Below are positions 8,344 to 19,992 of a stretch of 64,000 nt of DNA, in pieces (within the stretch, counting starts at the first letter, position 1; every line of letters begins with the position of its first letter). The stretch spans positions 62,001-126,000 of the forward strand of contig NZ_NPML01000027.1 in NCBI RefSeq assembly GCF_002252565.1. The letters run 5' to 3'. A model generated the notes under the pieces. It worked only from the letters and a program-made list of their open reading frames with translations. It searched no databases and was not told where the DNA came from. The DNA is from Petroclostridium xylanilyticum. Its GTDB lineage: Bacteria; Bacillota; Clostridia; SK-Y3. Made by a program: the position numbers and the translations under genes.

Positions 8344-8583
8344 ATAACCAACGAGATGACCGAGTTCAGGCAGCAACGTTCGGCCTTTACTCAGGCAGAG
8401 TTTAAGCGGAAAGATACCCTTGCAAGGGTTAGGGAGATAGAAAAAATGCTTCGAGGACAGGAAATTGTGAAGGAGTTTGATGAGGATTTGTTTACTTCAC
8501 TGGTGGAGAGAATACGGGTAAAGTCGCTGGTGGAAGTGGTGTTTGTGTTGAAGGCGGGGGTTGAGGTGGGGGAGATATTATAA
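8344..8583 (+). pseudogene. Large serine recombinase, C-terminal remnant 2
   Basis: Directly after remnant 1, another recombinase tail is present (EFRQQRSAFTQAEF ... IEKMLRGQEIVKEFDEDLF ... RIRVKSLVEVVFVLKAGVE). The final 175 bases are closely similar to 49754-49929 on the far side of the island. It has no catalytic domain. Confidence 0.75.
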
Positions 8584-8597
8584 CATTGTATGAAAAT

Positions 8598-8608
8598 TAT
8601 GGTATAAT
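8598..8608 (+). promoter_or_regulatory. Extended -10 promoter for the McrBC-like module
   Basis: TGGTATAAT, with TATAAT at 8603-8608, lies 60 bases before the start codon at 8668. No good -35 is seen. The same TGGTATAATGTTG string occurs at 4409-4420. The gene's ribosome site is AGGAGGG at 8651-8657. Confidence 0.5.
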
Positions 8609-8667
8609 GTTGGTGTGCTTCTTAAATAGAGAGGTACTCTTTATTTTACTAGGAGGGATGAAAATAT

Positions 8668-10632
8668 ATGCTTTTAGATAAAGAAATTGGAGTATATATA
8701 GCTGGTATATTATATCCTGATGTAGATTTACAAGCAATACAAATAAGTAACTTCGGTGATATTTTATTTAAGGTTAAACCAATTAGCTGGGTTCCCAAAT
8801 CAATAAAAGATTGTGCTTCCATGCATAACTTGAAAATAGTTTTCTCTGGATATGCAAAGAATATTGCGGGATGGAAAGAAGAAGTATATTATCCTGAAAA
8901 AGAAAGGATAGAGAAATTTAGAGAATTTATTGAAAATAAAATTATCATTTTTAAACCATTTATCGAAAGAAGGGGAGAAAAGTATTATTTTAATCTTTCA
9001 AAAGAAACTACACCGGTCTTAGTTGATAAGCCAAAAGGTGGGGGCTATTCATATATTCCAATTCCGATTTTAGATGAGTTTTCTTCTATAGAGTTTGAAA
9101 AGAGATTATTAAATAATCAAGCTATATCGCTTAAGAATGTTATTGATTTGGAAGAAGTTGAAGATATATTTAACGTTTTATATAACAATGGTTACCTATA
9201 TGGTGAGTTTCAAGAGAATGACAAAAAAATTAGTTCTTGCATATTTAAATGCAGTGGAGATATTAAAAAAATAATATTAAGTAAGGTAGAAGATATTAAT
9301 AACTATAGTATAGTGATAGGGAAACGGCTAATTTTTATTGAAGAAAGTTTTTTAGATAATGCTATTATTGATAAGCTTCTTGGTAATGGGCTTAGCCTTA
9401 TAAATGCAACATCCATGGAAAAGGCAAATGGAGCTAAAGAAGAACATAGTGCTACAAATTCATATACCCGAGTTATTGTTAATAATACCTTAAATATTGA
9501 ATATAGTGATAATAATGTAATTGATGAATTGCAGTTTATTGAGTGGTTTAAATATGTATCAGAAAAGGAAAGGATGTTATATGATTTAAAAACATTAATA
9601 AACTTCCATGTATCAGTAAAAACCGGGAGTTTAGTAATTCTTAATGGAATTTCAGGAACTGGTAAGTCTAGATTAGTTAATATATATAAAAGTGCTTTAG
9701 GAATAGATGAAGATAAGCAGTTCAAAATTGTATCAGTCAAGCCTAATTGGAATGACGATAGTGATATTATTGGATTTCTTGATATAGCGAATAATATTTA
9801 CAGACCTTCAGAAACTGGAATTGTTGATTTACTAAAAGATGCGCAGAAGAATCCTAATAAAATATATATTATATGCTTTGATGAAATGAATTTAGCAAGA
9901 GTTGAGTACTATTTTAGCCAGTTCTTGAGTAGGCTTGAGATGTCAGGAGCAGAACGAAGTATAATTCTTTATAATGAAGAAAAAGAGAAAACACTTTATA
10001 ATAGAAGTGATTATCCTCCTCGTATTGATATTGGTAAGAATGTATTCTTTATTGGAACAATAAATATTGATGAGACAACTCAAAGCTTCTCAGATAAGGT
10101 GCTTGACAGAGCTAATTTAATAAATACAGGCGTATTATCTTTTAAGGATTGGAAACATAACTTTTCAAATGAAAAAATGCCTGATAGACCTATAAATAAG
10201 GAAATTACAATGGATACTTTTGAAAGTTGGGTCAACAGTGATAATAGACCCATATTGAGTGATAGGGAATTGGATTTTTTTGATAAATTAAACTATTTAT
10301 TAGATAAAAATATTAACAAATGCATAGGGTACAGAGTAATTACTCAAATAGATAAGTATATAAAGAACATTCCAATATTCCCTAATGATGAGAAATTTAA
10401 GAGTATTGGTTTTAACCGCTCTTATGCATTTGACTTACAAATTGTACAACGTGTTTTGCCTAAAATAAGAGGTCCATTAGAAGAATTGAAAGATATTATT
10501 GGACACTCTAAAGAGAATGGTGAATTGTTCAAATTACTTAATGAATTTGAGGATTTAAGTGGATTTGAACTAACGAGAAAGATTCTTCACAATAAAGCAA
10601 AGGAGTTAGATATTCATGGTTATACATCATGA
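8668..10632 (+). CDS. McrB-like AAA+ ATPase of a restriction/defence module
   Basis: A 654-residue protein. The C-terminal half is a McrB-type AAA+ motor: Walker A GISGTGKS (about 327-334), Walker B IICFDEMNLAR (about 401-411) and the sensor region GTINIDETTQSFSDKVLDR (about 468-486), the McrB-family signature region. The N-terminal 300 residues are unlike the EcoKMcrB methyl-DNA-binding domain and presumably set target recognition. In McrBC-type systems the motor translocates DNA and activates the partner nuclease. The partner gene overlaps its end by 17 bases. Base composition is much more AT-rich than that of neighbours, suggesting horizontal acquisition. Confidence 0.8.
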   Translation: MLLDKEIGVYIAGILYPDVDLQAIQISNFGDILFKVKPISWVPKSIKDCASMHNLKIVFSGYAKNIAGWKEEVYYPEKERIEKFREFIENKIIIFKPFIERRGEKYYFNLSKETTPVLVDKPKGGGYSYIPIPILDEFSSIEFEKRLLNNQAISLKNVIDLEEVEDIFNVLYNNGYLYGEFQENDKKISSCIFKCSGDIKKIILSKVEDINNYSIVIGKRLIFIEESFLDNAIIDKLLGNGLSLINATSMEKANGAKEEHSATNSYTRVIVNNTLNIEYSDNNVIDELQFIEWFKYVSEKERMLYDLKTLINFHVSVKTGSLVILNGISGTGKSRLVNIYKSALGIDEDKQFKIVSVKPNWNDDSDIIGFLDIANNIYRPSETGIVDLLKDAQKNPNKIYIICFDEMNLARVEYYFSQFLSRLEMSGAERSIILYNEEKEKTLYNRSDYPPRIDIGKNVFFIGTINIDETTQSFSDKVLDRANLINTGVLSFKDWKHNFSNEKMPDRPINKEITMDTFESWVNSDNRPILSDRELDFFDKLNYLLDKNINKCIGYRVITQIDKYIKNIPIFPNDEKFKSIGFNRSYAFDLQIVQRVLPKIRGPLEELKDIIGHSKENGELFKLLNEFEDLSGFELTRKILHNKAKELDIHGYTS

Positions 10633-12427
10633 AAAACTCCCTTTTAAGGTATGCTTTTACCAGACTTGGTACAAGGATGATAAAGTTATTAACAAGGAAG
10701 AGAAGCTAGTTGAATTTTTTAGTGATTATGATGAAGAAGATATAGCACAAATTACTGAAATCCGGGAATTAATTGATACATCAGTAATTTTGAGAGCCAA
10801 AAGCGAGGATAGCATATATGATTTGAAACTCTATATCGATGGTATTGACGTTCTTGATAAAGTAGTTGTGAATGAAAATGACATATATATCCCTAATGGA
10901 ATGCTATTCCCAATCTATATACAGAGAAAAAATGATAGGAGTTACCCTTGGATTCCAGGTTTGTACAGGATAATAGTTGAATGTGAGGGTGTTAAGTATT
11001 ATTCTTATGTAAATGTTATCCCATTACATATTAAAGAAAACGAGCTTGATGTTTTGCGAAGTGATATAGAAAACATTTCTGAAGGCTTAGCAAGAGAACT
11101 TGTTTTGCAAAGGAAAGGTGTCATTTATAGCAATAACGATGGATATCTTTCCCCATTGTTTCTAGATAAGTATTATGTGTTAAAATCTGTTTTTAATAAG
11201 CTAAGGTATGTTCTGAATGATATTGTAAAAGAGCCTTTACGAGAAGTAGTTAAGTACTATGAATTAACTCCAGCTAATAAAGCAAAAAAGGTTGATGATA
11301 AAACCAATAAATGGTTTCTTTCTCTGAAAGGCCAAATATATAACTCAGGAGATAAAAAACAAGCAAAAGTTTTATTATGCCCTAAAGCAGTTTTGGAAGA
11401 TAATATTTTAGTAAATCAATGGATTAAACATATACTAAGTATTATAGTATATACTTTGAACAAGAATATAAAAGCATTAGAAGAATATGAAGAATTTTAT
11501 AAAAGTGAAATCGAAGGATTAAAGCGTTTTAATAATGGCGTTTTATCTGGAGGTCAAGCACTACTTAAAAATCGTCAATGGGCACTTGAGGAAATTAAAA
11601 GAATAAAGACAGAGAGTTCACAATACATAAGTTTTATAAAATCGGTTCTCAATAGTGAGTTATTTAATAAAATAAATAAACTTTCAGATTTAAAATTACC
11701 TATGATTCTTTTACGAGAAAAAAGGTATCGTTTTCTATATAATATCTATAGAGCTTTTACTGATAACATTCAAGTAATTCCGAAAGGCATATTCGAGTTT
11801 CAGTGGAAATCAACTGATAGACTTTATGAGTATTGGTGTTACATAAAATTAATAACATTACTCACTGAAATGGGATATACACCTGTTAGAGGATGGATTT
11901 TTGACAAAATTACTAATAGAAATAAATTTGCTGCCTTTATAAAAGACGGTACAGTAATTGAAATGGTGAATGGGAATTGCACATTGTTGTTAATATTTAA
12001 TAAAGAAATTTCTCTTGATAAGCACTTTTCAATTGCAAATGAGGAATATATTTGGTCTAAGCTCGGCAATAATAAACCGGACATAAGAATCGATGTATTC
12101 TTTGATAAAATATTTAGACACTCTGTTGTAATAGATGCAAAGTATAGAAATCCAGAAGCTGTATGGGATAAGAAAAAAACGAAAGAATGTAGAAGACCAG
12201 CGACAATGATACAACTCAGTAATTATAAATTGTCATTTGAGAACCCAAATGTACCTGATAAATCGGTTGTAAAAAGGGTTTTTGCTTTTTGTCCTAAACT
12301 AATAAATGGCTTTCCATATGATGAAGATGATGATCATGGAATTACTGTCGCATTTTTTAAACCGAATATTGACTTTAGCCATGTAAAAGTACTATTGCAA
12401 AAGAATATTAGTATGGAAACATATTAA
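10616..12427 (+). CDS. McrC-like nuclease subunit (DUF2357 / PD-(D/E)xK type)
   Basis: A 603-residue protein with a beta-rich N-terminal region and helical middle as in DUF2357 proteins that pair with McrB-like ATPases. A C-terminal PD-(D/E)xK nuclease core is visible: RIDVFFDK (about 490) followed by VVIDAKYR (about 503) and a trailing QLSNYKLSF helix. It probably cuts foreign, possibly modified, DNA when driven by the upstream ATPase. The 17-base overlap implies coupled translation. No methyltransferase gene is adjacent, which favours a modification-dependent (type IV-like) role over a classical R-M system. Confidence 0.7.
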   Translation: MVIHHEKLPFKVCFYQTWYKDDKVINKEEKLVEFFSDYDEEDIAQITEIRELIDTSVILRAKSEDSIYDLKLYIDGIDVLDKVVVNENDIYIPNGMLFPIYIQRKNDRSYPWIPGLYRIIVECEGVKYYSYVNVIPLHIKENELDVLRSDIENISEGLARELVLQRKGVIYSNNDGYLSPLFLDKYYVLKSVFNKLRYVLNDIVKEPLREVVKYYELTPANKAKKVDDKTNKWFLSLKGQIYNSGDKKQAKVLLCPKAVLEDNILVNQWIKHILSIIVYTLNKNIKALEEYEEFYKSEIEGLKRFNNGVLSGGQALLKNRQWALEEIKRIKTESSQYISFIKSVLNSELFNKINKLSDLKLPMILLREKRYRFLYNIYRAFTDNIQVIPKGIFEFQWKSTDRLYEYWCYIKLITLLTEMGYTPVRGWIFDKITNRNKFAAFIKDGTVIEMVNGNCTLLLIFNKEISLDKHFSIANEEYIWSKLGNNKPDIRIDVFFDKIFRHSVVIDAKYRNPEAVWDKKKTKECRRPATMIQLSNYKLSFENPNVPDKSVVKRVFAFCPKLINGFPYDEDDDHGITVAFFKPNIDFSHVKVLLQKNISMETY

Positions 12428-12760
12428 GTGTTTTCTTTTAACCGCTTTTCGCCGCTCGAAGCACTGTGACTACGCTAATAGTTCTGTATTTACCTGCCTA
12501 AAAAGTAAATATATTCCTTTTATACTCTCCACGCACGTTGAGTGAATAGTTCTGATAAAACGTGCCGAAAGCCGCATGGGATAAGGATTTCCTTGGATTT
12601 TGAAGAGTGGTTTTTGAAAGGAAAAAATGATGATAAAAAATGGATTTCCGGTTAAAAGAGATATATAGATGATAAAAGTATCAAACAGCAGATGCATCAT
12701 ACAATAATTTGTTATTGCATGATAGTAGAATATTGCGAACTTATTAACTATTTTTAGGCA
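12428..12760. other. Gene-free stretch after the McrBC-like module
   Basis: I see no open frame with a ribosome site, RNA gene or repeat. It probably holds the edge of the transferred restriction segment. Confidence 0.4.
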
Positions 12761-12795
12761 AGGAGTGCAGTTAAATAAAATTGCACTCCTTTTTG
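12761..12795 (+). terminator. Strong intrinsic terminator
   Basis: AGGAGTGCA (12761-12769) pairs perfectly with TGCACTCCT (12782-12790), followed by a run of five T. Confidence 0.75.
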
Positions 12796-12805
12796 TTAAA
12801 AGTGC

Positions 12806-12836
12806 TTGACTTGGAGTTAACTCCAAGTGATAAGCT
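12806..12836 (+). promoter_or_regulatory. MerR-type promoter and operator upstream of the alcohol dehydrogenase
   Basis: -35 TTGACT (12806-12811) and -10 TAAGCT (12831-12836) are 19 bp apart, the long spacer that MerR activators shorten by DNA distortion. The spacer holds a perfect 18-bp palindrome, CTTGGAGTTAACTCCAAG (12810-12827). A near copy precedes the merR gene at 15752-15782, so that regulator very probably controls both. Confidence 0.8.
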
Positions 12837-12861
12837 ATTCTGTGTAGGTGATCCTATGACA

Positions 12862-12900
12862 ATACTAATTAGAGTTAACTCTGTCATGAAATACTAATTA
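12862..12900 (+). promoter_or_regulatory. Second palindrome and short direct repeat in the adh leader
   Basis: AGAGTTAACTCT (12871-12882) repeats the core of the MerR operator and is bracketed by two copies of ATACTAATTA (12862-12871, 12891-12900). It could be an auxiliary operator. Confidence 0.4.
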
Positions 12901-12918
12901 TAAAATGGAGGATTTAAT

Positions 12919-14091
12919 ATGAGTTTTAACATGTATGTACCTACAAGAGTTTTATTCGGAGCAGGCCAATTAAGTAATTTGCATGCACAAAAAATGCCTG
13001 GTAAAAAAGCTATGATTGTTATTTCAAAGGGAAAATCTGCAAAAGCAAACGGATATCTTACAAGAACAGAAGAACAATTGCAGTTAGCAGGAGTAGAATC
13101 CGTGGTGTTTGATAAGGTAGAAGCAAATCCATTGAAATCAACGGTCATGGCGGGGGTTGCCTTTGCAAAAGAAAACCAGTGCGATTTCATTGTTGCATTG
13201 GGCGGTGGCAGTACTATGGACGCATCAAAGGCTATTGCAACTATGGCAACGAACGATGGTGATTGTTGGGACTATGTCCATGGCGGAAGCGGAAAAGGAA
13301 TGCCAATAGAAAATAAACCGTTCCCTATAATCGCAATTACTACTACAGCAGGTACAGGCTCCGAGGTTGATCCATGGGGCGTTGTTACGAATGAAGAAAA
13401 GCATGAAAAAATAGGGTTCGGCGGTATTGACGAGCTGTTTCCGGTTTTAGCAATTGTCGATCCCGAGCTTATGCTTACTGTGCCGCCGAAATATACTGCT
13501 TATCAAGGTTTTGATGCGCTGTTTCATAGCGTAGAAGGCTATGTTTCTAAATTCACCAATCTTATGAGCGATATGTATGCAATTACTGCTATTGAAAATA
13601 TAGCACGAAACCTTCCAAAAGCAGTAAAAGACGGAAATGACATTGACGCACGCGAAAAGGTTGCTTTCGGCAATACGCTTTCCGGTGTAGTGATGTGTGT
13701 AGGGGCTGTTACCAGCCAGCATTCCTTGGAACATGCCATGTCGGCCTACCATCAGGAGCTTCCCCATGGAGCAGGCCTTATTATGATTAGCAAGGCATAT
13801 TTCACACATCTCATTAACAAGCATGTATGTGATGACAGATTTGTTCAGATGGCTAAAGCTATGGGAATGGAAGATGCAAAAGAGCCGATGGACTTTATTA
13901 CTATGTTAGTAAAATTACAGGAAGATTGCGGAGTTGCAGACCTCAAGATGTCCGATTATGGAATCAGGCCGGAAGAATTTGAAACACTGGCTAAAAACGC
14001 AAAGGAAACTATGGGTGGACTGTTCCTGTGCGACAGAAGCGAACTCAGCATTGAGGATTGTGTTGCCATCTATGAGGCTTCCTACAAGTAA
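12919..14091 (+). CDS. Iron-containing alcohol dehydrogenase (butanol/propanediol type)
   Basis: A 390-residue group III alcohol dehydrogenase that interconverts aldehydes and alcohols with NAD(P)H. Visible are the nucleotide loop GGGSTMDASKA (about 94-104), the TTTAGTGSEVDPW loop, VDPELMLTVPP, and the Fe(II)/Zn ligands: Asp in GFDALFHSVEG with its His, and the two His in SQHSLEHAMSAYHQELPHG. The ribosome site AATGGAGGA and start are clear. Downstream of a MerR promoter, it probably detoxifies reactive aldehydes together with the aldo/keto reductases of this cluster. Confidence 0.9.
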   Translation: MSFNMYVPTRVLFGAGQLSNLHAQKMPGKKAMIVISKGKSAKANGYLTRTEEQLQLAGVESVVFDKVEANPLKSTVMAGVAFAKENQCDFIVALGGGSTMDASKAIATMATNDGDCWDYVHGGSGKGMPIENKPFPIIAITTTAGTGSEVDPWGVVTNEEKHEKIGFGGIDELFPVLAIVDPELMLTVPPKYTAYQGFDALFHSVEGYVSKFTNLMSDMYAITAIENIARNLPKAVKDGNDIDAREKVAFGNTLSGVVMCVGAVTSQHSLEHAMSAYHQELPHGAGLIMISKAYFTHLINKHVCDDRFVQMAKAMGMEDAKEPMDFITMLVKLQEDCGVADLKMSDYGIRPEEFETLAKNAKETMGGLFLCDRSELSIEDCVAIYEASYK

Positions 14092-14106
14092 AAATTAAAA
14101 TTTTCA

Positions 14107-14178
14107 AGCAAAGACAGGCAGCCTGTCAAAGATATGTGCTCGGCTACGCCTCCATTGATGAACTGACCTGTCTTTGCT
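14107..14178. repeat. 12-bp inverted repeat with alternative short hairpin
   Basis: AGCAAAGACAGG (14107-14118) is perfectly complementary to CCTGTCTTTGCT (14167-14178). The first arm can instead pair locally with CTGTC at 14123-14127 (GACAG-GCAGC-CTGTC). It lies between adh and the lipoprotein gene and may be a terminator or attenuator, though there is no T-tract. Confidence 0.45.
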
Positions 14179-14221
14179 GGTTAACAATAAAGATGCAAAA
14201 CTTTTATAGGAGAAAAACAAG

Positions 14222-14905
14222 ATGAAAAAAATGTTATCTTTGGCAATCGCTTTGGTGATGGCTTTCACCCTCGCTGCTTGTAGCGGTAATAACGATAGTC
14301 CAAGCGACAATTCCAAACAGGAGCAGCAGCCTACTATGCCTATTGAGAGCGAATCTGCTGATGTAGAGAACGAAAGCCCGCCACCAGAAACTGAGGCTGC
14401 AGGTCCACCAACTGAAATAGTGGATAGTAAACCTGTTGAAAGGGAACCAGCTGTGTCACTAAATGAATCGAATGACCAAAGCACTTCGGTAGGTACAGAA
14501 AGCAGCAGTGAGACTAAGGATAACAAGGAGAGTTTAGATGCTATGGAAGATGTTAGAATAAAATTAACTTTTAACAACGAGGAAGTAATTGTGAAAATGT
14601 ATGATAATCCAACAAGCAGGGATTTTTTAACATTACTCCCATTAACATTAACATTAGAAGATTATGCAGGAACCGAAAAAATTAGTAGTTTAGCAAAAAG
14701 ATTATCTACAGAAGATGCACCACCAGGCAGTGATCCTTCAGTTGGAGATTTCACTTATTACTCTCCTTGGGGAAATTTGGCTATATTTTATAGAGATTTT
14801 GGTTATGCAAATGGACTTATTATATTGGGTAAGATTGAATCTGGCATAGAAAAGCTTGCAAGTATTCGCGGTGATTTTACGGTTACAATTGAAAAAATTA
14901 ACTAA
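14222..14905 (+). CDS. Lipoprotein with cyclophilin-like domain
   Basis: A 227-residue protein. A signal peptide with lipobox LAAC (Cys at residue 20) predicts lipid anchoring outside the cytoplasmic membrane. Residues 21-110 form a low-complexity Ser/Glu/Pro linker. The C-terminal domain (about 115-227; IKLTFNNEEVIVKMYDNPTS, then GDFTYYSPWGNLAIFY) matches the cyclophilin-like fold family found in clostridial redox clusters. It is in line with the adh gene upstream and the cupin gene downstream. Its activity is unknown; classical prolyl-isomerase residues are not evident. Confidence 0.7.
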   Translation: MKKMLSLAIALVMAFTLAACSGNNDSPSDNSKQEQQPTMPIESESADVENESPPPETEAAGPPTEIVDSKPVEREPAVSLNESNDQSTSVGTESSSETKDNKESLDAMEDVRIKLTFNNEEVIVKMYDNPTSRDFLTLLPLTLTLEDYAGTEKISSLAKRLSTEDAPPGSDPSVGDFTYYSPWGNLAIFYRDFGYANGLIILGKIESGIEKLASIRGDFTVTIEKIN

Positions 14906-15056
14906 ATTCGTTGCTGCTTTCCTCTATGATTTCCATGTGCCTTATACGAAAAATCTTGCCGAACATGGCATTCACATGGTCATTGCACGCAAGCATAGAA
15001 AGAAGAATATTAAAGATTTGTTTGAAATTACAAGTGTAAAGCCGGTAGTAAATTAG
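14896..15056 (+). pseudogene. C-terminal fragment of an unidentified protein
   Basis: About 50 codons (YDFHVPYTKNLAEHGIHM, then KKNIKDLFEITSVKPVVN) run in a frame overlapping the end of the lipoprotein gene, with no start or ribosome site. It reads like the tail of a conserved enzyme whose body has been deleted. I do not recognise the family. Confidence 0.45.
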
Positions 15057-15115
15057 GTGGAATGACATCCAATATTTCAGTAGAAAGAAAAATTTAATTT
15101 AAAGGAGAATAAAAC

Positions 15116-15535
15116 ATGAACCAATCAAAAAATTTAAGTGAAAGTGTAATCTTCCCGAAAGGTGAAAAAATTACGAATGACTATTTTATAGGGACAGCAT
15201 GGCTTGAAATGCTGGTTTCTAATGACAGCATCTTTAATTGCCCGATATACAATGTAACTTTCGAGCCAGGCGCAAGAAATAATTGGCATAAACATCCAGG
15301 TGGGCAGATTCTGCTTGTTACAGGCGGCAAAGGATATTATCAGGAAGAAGGCAAGCCTGTACAGGTGCTTTACGCAGGGGATGTAGTAAAGATCAATCCG
15401 GCTGTAAAACACTGGCATGGTGCTACACCGGATAGCTGGTTTACACATATCGGAATAACAACAAATCCTCAAAAGGGAGACGCCGAATGGTTAGAACCCG
15501 TAACGGATGAAGAATATATGGATTGTTCAGTCTAA
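15116..15535 (+). CDS. Cupin domain protein
   Basis: A 139-residue single-domain cupin with the two metal-binding motifs: NNWHKHPGGQILLVTGG (residues about 58-74, two His) and the second motif around INPAVKHWHGA. The ribosome site AAAGGAG and start are clear. Small cupins of this form accompany carboxymuconolactone-decarboxylase-like and aldo/keto reductase genes in bacterial stress clusters. Substrate is unknown. A strong terminator follows. Confidence 0.8.
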   Translation: MNQSKNLSESVIFPKGEKITNDYFIGTAWLEMLVSNDSIFNCPIYNVTFEPGARNNWHKHPGGQILLVTGGKGYYQEEGKPVQVLYAGDVVKINPAVKHWHGATPDSWFTHIGITTNPQKGDAEWLEPVTDEEYMDCSV

Positions 15536-15567
15536 AATTAAAAATAAATCAAGGAAACAATCCATGA

Positions 15568-15619
15568 AATTCGCCAAGTTTAAAATAGCGGAAATTTTGA
15601 TTTTTAAACTTGGCGAATT
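15568..15619 (+). terminator. Long perfect inverted repeat terminator
   Basis: The 17-bp arms 15568-15584 and 15603-15619 (AATTCGCCAAGTTTAAA and its complement) are perfect, with an 18-base loop. A- and T-rich flanks suggest action in either direction. Confidence 0.65.
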
Positions 15620-15751
15620 ATAACAATTTAAAATAACATTAATTTTAGGGAAAAGCTGGATGACTCGCAGGGTGAATTGTCATTTAGCTTATCTTACGGA
15701 TCGATGTAGTCGACTTGGAAAGTGAGTAAGGATTTCTCTTTTTCTGAGAGC

Positions 15752-15782
15752 TTGACTTGGAGCTAACTTCAAGTGTTATGAT
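15752..15782 (+). promoter_or_regulatory. MerR-type promoter and operator upstream of merR
   Basis: TTGACT (15752-15757), a 19-bp spacer and TATGAT (15777-15782). The operator CTTGGAGCTAACTTCAAG (15756-15773) is an imperfect version of the palindrome before adh. This indicates autoregulation. Confidence 0.8.
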
Positions 15783-15807
15783 ATCGGATGTCAGGAGGTG
15801 AAACTGT

Positions 15808-17165
<1,358 letters not shown>

Positions 17166-17207
17166 TAGGTAGAATAGAAAAGATGCTTGATTAGAAAGGG
17201 AAAGGAA

Positions 17208-18747
<1,540 letters not shown>

Positions 18748-18750
18748 CGG

Positions 18751-18778
18751 GTAGTTTTAACACATGCTGCCTTTTTTT
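18751..18778 (+). terminator. Terminator of the merR operon
   Basis: GGTAG pairs with CTGCC across an 11-base loop, followed by TTTTTTT. Confidence 0.55.
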
Positions 18779-18927
18779 ATATAGGCTATAAATCGAATAA
18801 GGAATCCTCACTACGGAATTAGCGGAATAAGATGCTGCTGCTTTTTTTTATTAAGGAAATAGCTTGCGCAAAATTTCTGTGGATAAGTATTGGCAAAGGA
18901 TATAGGATTTTGAGATAATAAATAATC

Positions 18928-19504
18928 ATGAAGACAAAAGGGATTATCAAACAAATATTTCAAGAACATTTTAATAGATTTTGGGAAGCTAAGAAAGAAA
19001 AGTTTCCAGAAAAAATGAGAGAACACTTACTCAGTGAAGTCTTAAAAATGCTATATTGTGGAGATGTGACGTTAGGTTTTGTAGCATATATTTGCATGCA
19101 ATGTTTTGAGAAGATTAAAGTAGGCTTTAGTTGAAAAAGTAGGTTTTGCAATAAGTGTGGGAAAAAATATATAAGTGGAAGAATTTATAGGGAAGCTGAT
19201 GATGCACATACCGCCAAAGCATTTTAAGATGGTGAGAAGATATGGTGTATATGCAGGAAGTATACAACAAAAAGTGAAGAAATGTTTTGGATTACTGAAG
19301 TATATCAAAAGTGGATTAAAAGGCAAACAATACACATTAAAAGACTGGTGGGACACAAAAGACAGAGCATTAACATGGAGAGCATTGATGATAAACAATT
19401 TTTCAAAGGATCCATTGAAATGTAAAAAATGTGGAGAAACTATGGATTTGTGGGAAATATGGCATTACAAATATGGATACATCTATGATTTTGTAAGAAC
19501 ATGA
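18928..19504 (+). pseudogene. IS91-like transposase, internally deleted
   Basis: The 5' part (18928-19170) encodes the N-terminal zinc-binding domain of IS91/IS801-type HUH transposases, with a TGA at 19131-19133 interrupting the expected cysteine segment (FS-stop-KSRFCNKCG). After a junction near 19172 and in another frame, 19175-19504 encodes the C-terminus (EEFIGKLMMHIPPKHFKMVR, then CKKCGETMDLWEIWH). The whole catalytic centre with the HUH and Tyr motifs is missing. It cannot transpose unaided. Confidence 0.75.
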
Positions 19505-19520
19505 ATAGGATGGGATTATT

Positions 19521-19763
19521 ATGAGTAAAGCAAATCAAAATGAAGAGATAGTCTATGAAGAATTTGATGAAATTCCGTTTGGTGGAAATGAGCCAGATGA
19601 ATTAATCATGTTCAAATGCAGGGCGTGTGGATATGAAGAATATGTACCTGATTTTGTAGCGTATGAAAGCTATATACCTGAGGAATTTGCTGAAAACGGA
19701 AGTCCAATTGTCCTATGTCCACATTGTGAGGGAGATATGATAATAAAATCGGATGAAGTTTAG
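19521..19763 (+). CDS. Small acidic zinc-ribbon protein, IS91 passenger
   Basis: 80 residues, very acidic, with two CxxC pairs (CRAC at about 33-36 and CPHC at about 67-70) that could hold one zinc. It begins 17 bases after the transposase remnant and ends in a perfect hairpin (19746-19777), so it appears to travel with the IS. Function unknown. Confidence 0.55.
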   Translation: MSKANQNEEIVYEEFDEIPFGGNEPDELIMFKCRACGYEEYVPDFVAYESYIPEEFAENGSPIVLCPHCEGDMIIKSDEV

Positions 19764-19777
19764 CCTCCATCCGATTT
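19746..19777 (+). repeat. 10-bp perfect hairpin at the end of the IS91-like element
   Basis: AAATCGGATG (19746-19755) and CATCCGATTT (19768-19777) are perfect complements with a 12-base loop, spanning the stop of the passenger gene. IS91-family ends carry such subterminal hairpins; it may equally be a terminator. ICE sequence resumes directly after. Confidence 0.5.
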
Positions 19778-19779
19778 GT

Positions 19780-19989
19780 GGTTTTAAAGTTGCCCGTCAG
19801 GGCGAAATTTGTTCTCAGATGCTCGCCCACGATTTTAAGGTGCTGGAGCTGCAAAGACTCAAGGGTGAGGCGCAGAAGATACCGCCCAAAATCCGGATTT
19901 TCTCCTTCATTATGCTGATATGCTTCCTGTTTACCTATCTCGCCATCATCGGCTATGAGATCATCAAGTCCCTCGGCGGGATGTTTTGA
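19780..19989 (+). pseudogene. C-terminal fragment of a membrane protein (TadC/T2SF-like?), ICE left remnant
   Basis: Starting right after the IS hairpin, about 69 codons read FKVARQGEICSQMLAHDF, a cytoplasmic helix (KGEAQKIPPKIR), and one transmembrane helix (FSFIMLICFLFTYLAIIGYEII). The layout is that of the end of type II secretion F/TadC proteins found in the pilus part of clostridial ICEs, but this is a weak inference. The N-terminal part was lost at the IS junction. GC content is clearly higher than in the IS. Confidence 0.45.
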
Positions 19990-19992
19990 AAT

